Origin: Imtechella halotolerans | GTDB lineage: Bacteria > Bacteroidota > Bacteroidia > Flavobacteriales > Flavobacteriaceae | Length of the DNA: 64,000 nt | Direction: 5' to 3' | Assembly: GCF_028743515.2 (NCBI RefSeq) | Contig: NZ_CP117969.2 | Span: forward strand, 1,113,001-1,177,000 | Part shown: positions 62,671 to 64,000 of the stretch, piece by piece | Position numbering within the stretch: the stretch's first letter is position 1 | Layout: each line of letters opens with the position of its first letter | The notes under the pieces: generated by a model | Databases searched by the model: none | Told to the model about the DNA's origin: nothing | The model's input: the letters and a program-made list of their open reading frames with translations, nothing else | Position numbers and translations under genes: made by a program

Positions 62671-63749
62671 TGGATAATCACCAACTCCATAAAAAAGCGC
62701 TTACTCTGTTACAAAATTTAATTGCAACGCCATCCTTTTCTTCTGAGGAAGAACAAACAGCTCTGCTAATTGAGCAATGGTTTTTGCAACATTCAATTCC
62801 TTTTAAACGCAGTAAAAATAATGTATGGGCTTTCAATAAACATGAAGATCCTTCTAAACCTTATATACTGCTAAATTCTCATCATGACACTGTAAAACCC
62901 AACTCAGCCTATACAAAAGATCCTTTTTTACCTCACATAGAAGATGGGAAATTATTTGGATTAGGGAGTAATGATGCTGGAGGGTGTCTTGTGGCATTAT
63001 TAGCAACATTTACTTATTTTTTTGACAAAGAGGATTTAGCTTATAACCTTGTTATGGTGGCTTCTGCTGAGGAAGAGAGTTCGGGGCCAAATGGCTTAAA
63101 TTCTGTTTTAGCTGAACTACCCCCTTTAGCTGTTGCCATTGTAGGAGAGCCCACTCAAATGCAATTAGCCATAGCAGAAAAAGGCCTCGTTGTTTTTGAT
63201 GCTAAGATAAGTGGCACACCAAGTCATGCTGCCCATCCTAATGACGATAATTGTATTTATAAATGTATTGAAGTTTTAGATTGGTTTCGAAATTTTAGCT
63301 TCCCTAAGGTATCAGAGGTTCTTGGTGCTGTTAAACTTACCGTTACTCAAATACATGCCGGAAGTCAGCATAATGTTGTGCCTGCTGAAGTTAATTTAGT
63401 AGTTGATGTTCGTGTAAATGATTGCTATACCAATCATGAAATTGCTCAAATCTTGGAAGAACAAGCACCTTGCCAACTAAAGGCCCGTTCCCTACGTCTA
63501 AACTCATCTTCTATTCCTGAGAATCATCCATTGGTACAAGCAGGCCTGGCTATGGGCCGAACTACATACGGTTCTCCTACTCTTTCAGATCAAGCCGCTT
63601 TAAGCTGTCATTCGCTTAAAATGGGCCCTGGAGATTCCACACGCTCGCATTCAGCTGATGAATACATCTATGTAGAAGAAATTTATGAAGGAATCAACCT
63701 CTATATCGAATTATTAGAACGTGTACTTTTATGTACCTCTAAAAACTAA
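62670..63749 (+). CDS. argE: M20-family deacylase, N-acyl-citrulline/ornithine deacetylase type
   Basis: A 359-residue metallopeptidase-fold deacylase. The metal ligands are in LLNSHHDTVKPN (His), GLGSNDAGGCLVALL (Asp), ASAEEESSGPNG (Glu-Glu) and GEPTQMQLAIAEKG. The C-terminal H lies in STRSHSADEYIYVEEI. In this route it should remove the acyl group from N-acyl-citrulline, since carbamoylation occurs on the acylated substrate. It is normal in length. Confidence 0.9.
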   Translation: MDNHQLHKKALTLLQNLIATPSFSSEEEQTALLIEQWFLQHSIPFKRSKNNVWAFNKHEDPSKPYILLNSHHDTVKPNSAYTKDPFLPHIEDGKLFGLGSNDAGGCLVALLATFTYFFDKEDLAYNLVMVASAEEESSGPNGLNSVLAELPPLAVAIVGEPTQMQLAIAEKGLVVFDAKISGTPSHAAHPNDDNCIYKCIEVLDWFRNFSFPKVSEVLGAVKLTVTQIHAGSQHNVVPAEVNLVVDVRVNDCYTNHEIAQILEEQAPCQLKARSLRLNSSSIPENHPLVQAGLAMGRTTYGSPTLSDQAALSCHSLKMGPGDSTRSHSADEYIYVEEIYEGINLYIELLERVLLCTSKN

Positions 63750-63756
63750 AAAAATT

Positions 63757-64000
63757 ATGAAACTCTGGGAAAAAGGATTTAGTACCGATGCTAAAATAGA
63801 TCAATTTACAGTAGGCTCAGATAGAGAACTAGATCTAGTTATTGCACCCTATGATGTAAAGGCATCAATTGCCCATGCTCAAATGCTTGGTAAAGTAGGC
63901 TTGATTACCTCTGAAGAGGCTATTGCTTTAGAAGAAGGGCTTAATGACATTGGCAAACAAATTGAAGAAGGCAACTTTACCATCGAAGATAATTTTGAGG
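63757..64000 (+). CDS. argH: Argininosuccinate lyase (5' part; runs off the window)
   Basis: Starts at ATG 63757, 7 bases after argE, and is open to the end of the window (81 codons). MKLWEKGFSTDAKIDQFTVG, then RELDLVIAPYDVKASIAHAQMLGKVGLIT (in parts) and LEEGLNDIGKQIEEGNFTIE match the N-terminus of ArgH, which splits argininosuccinate into arginine and fumarate. It completes the pathway. Confidence 0.9.
   Translation, partial: MKLWEKGFSTDAKIDQFTVGSDRELDLVIAPYDVKASIAHAQMLGKVGLITSEEAIALEEGLNDIGKQIEEGNFTIEDNFE

Noticed and set aside
1-64000. Mobile elements, prophage, CRISPR arrays, tRNA or rRNA genes
   Set aside because: No terminal inverted repeats, transposase or integrase motifs, regularly spaced repeats or recognisable tRNA cloverleaf were seen on reading both strands.

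Overview
The window is AT-rich, gene-dense bacterial chromosome, almost certainly from a member of the Flavobacteriaceae (phylum Bacteroidota). The evidence is the many flavobacterial families (DUF6146, DUF6787, DUF6495, DUF5916, BatA-like protein, TIGR02757, the NPPHGQPGHRCDIPVG repeat), the near absence of purine-rich ribosome binding sites, and promoters of the Bacteroidota type (TTG or TTTG, a 19-20 nt spacer, then TAnnTTTG). I cannot name the genus. I saw no rRNA, tRNA, CRISPR array, insertion sequence or prophage.

Layout. 1-3013: 3' end of a LuxC-like acyl-CoA reductase, then serC and serA. 3101-8885: small flavobacterial genes, a His-rich (probably zinc) TonB-dependent receptor operon, folE and msrA. 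9041-20480: a DUF5916 outer-membrane protein, a LolD-like ATPase, TIGR02757, an S10 peptidase, a BatA-like protein, a dihydroorotase homologue that has lost its metal-binding histidines, an esterase and a MacB/FtsX-type permease. 20534-21641: rpsF-rpsR-rplI. 22009-29019: an orphan LytTR regulator, nadC-yihY-priA, rlmH and an unknown 514-residue protein. 29172-42777: branched-chain amino acid genes, with leuACDB on the plus strand and ilvDBNCA on the minus strand, around gapN and a small repeat protein. 43268-55784: an aldehyde dehydrogenase, a lipoprotein/membrane protein/histidine kinase/response regulator cluster, a CocE-type hydrolase, a membrane protein plus small HTH regulator, a DsbD-like protein, tilS and pabB. 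56112 to the end: an arginine cluster, GNAT-argG-argC-proC-argD-argF'-argB-argE-argH (the last cut by the window edge).

The most notable content is non-annotated regulation. Upstream of ilvD lie two complete, tandem transcription attenuators. Each has a short Ile/Val-rich leader peptide, an intrinsic terminator, and an antiterminator arm that overlaps the leader stop codon. A Bacteroidota promoter sits only 9 nt before the first leader start codon, which implies almost leaderless translation. Upstream of the arginine cluster is a 35-codon leader with seven Arg codons, ending in RRRP, followed by two mutually exclusive hairpins. Both leaders match the amino acid made by the operon they precede.

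The arginine genes fit the acylated-ornithine route: acylglutamate, acyl-citrulline via an N-acylornithine carbamoyltransferase, deacylation by ArgE, then ArgG and ArgH. proC is placed inside the cluster behind a strong hairpin terminator. Functional statements below are homology judgements from reading the sequence; no database search was run.
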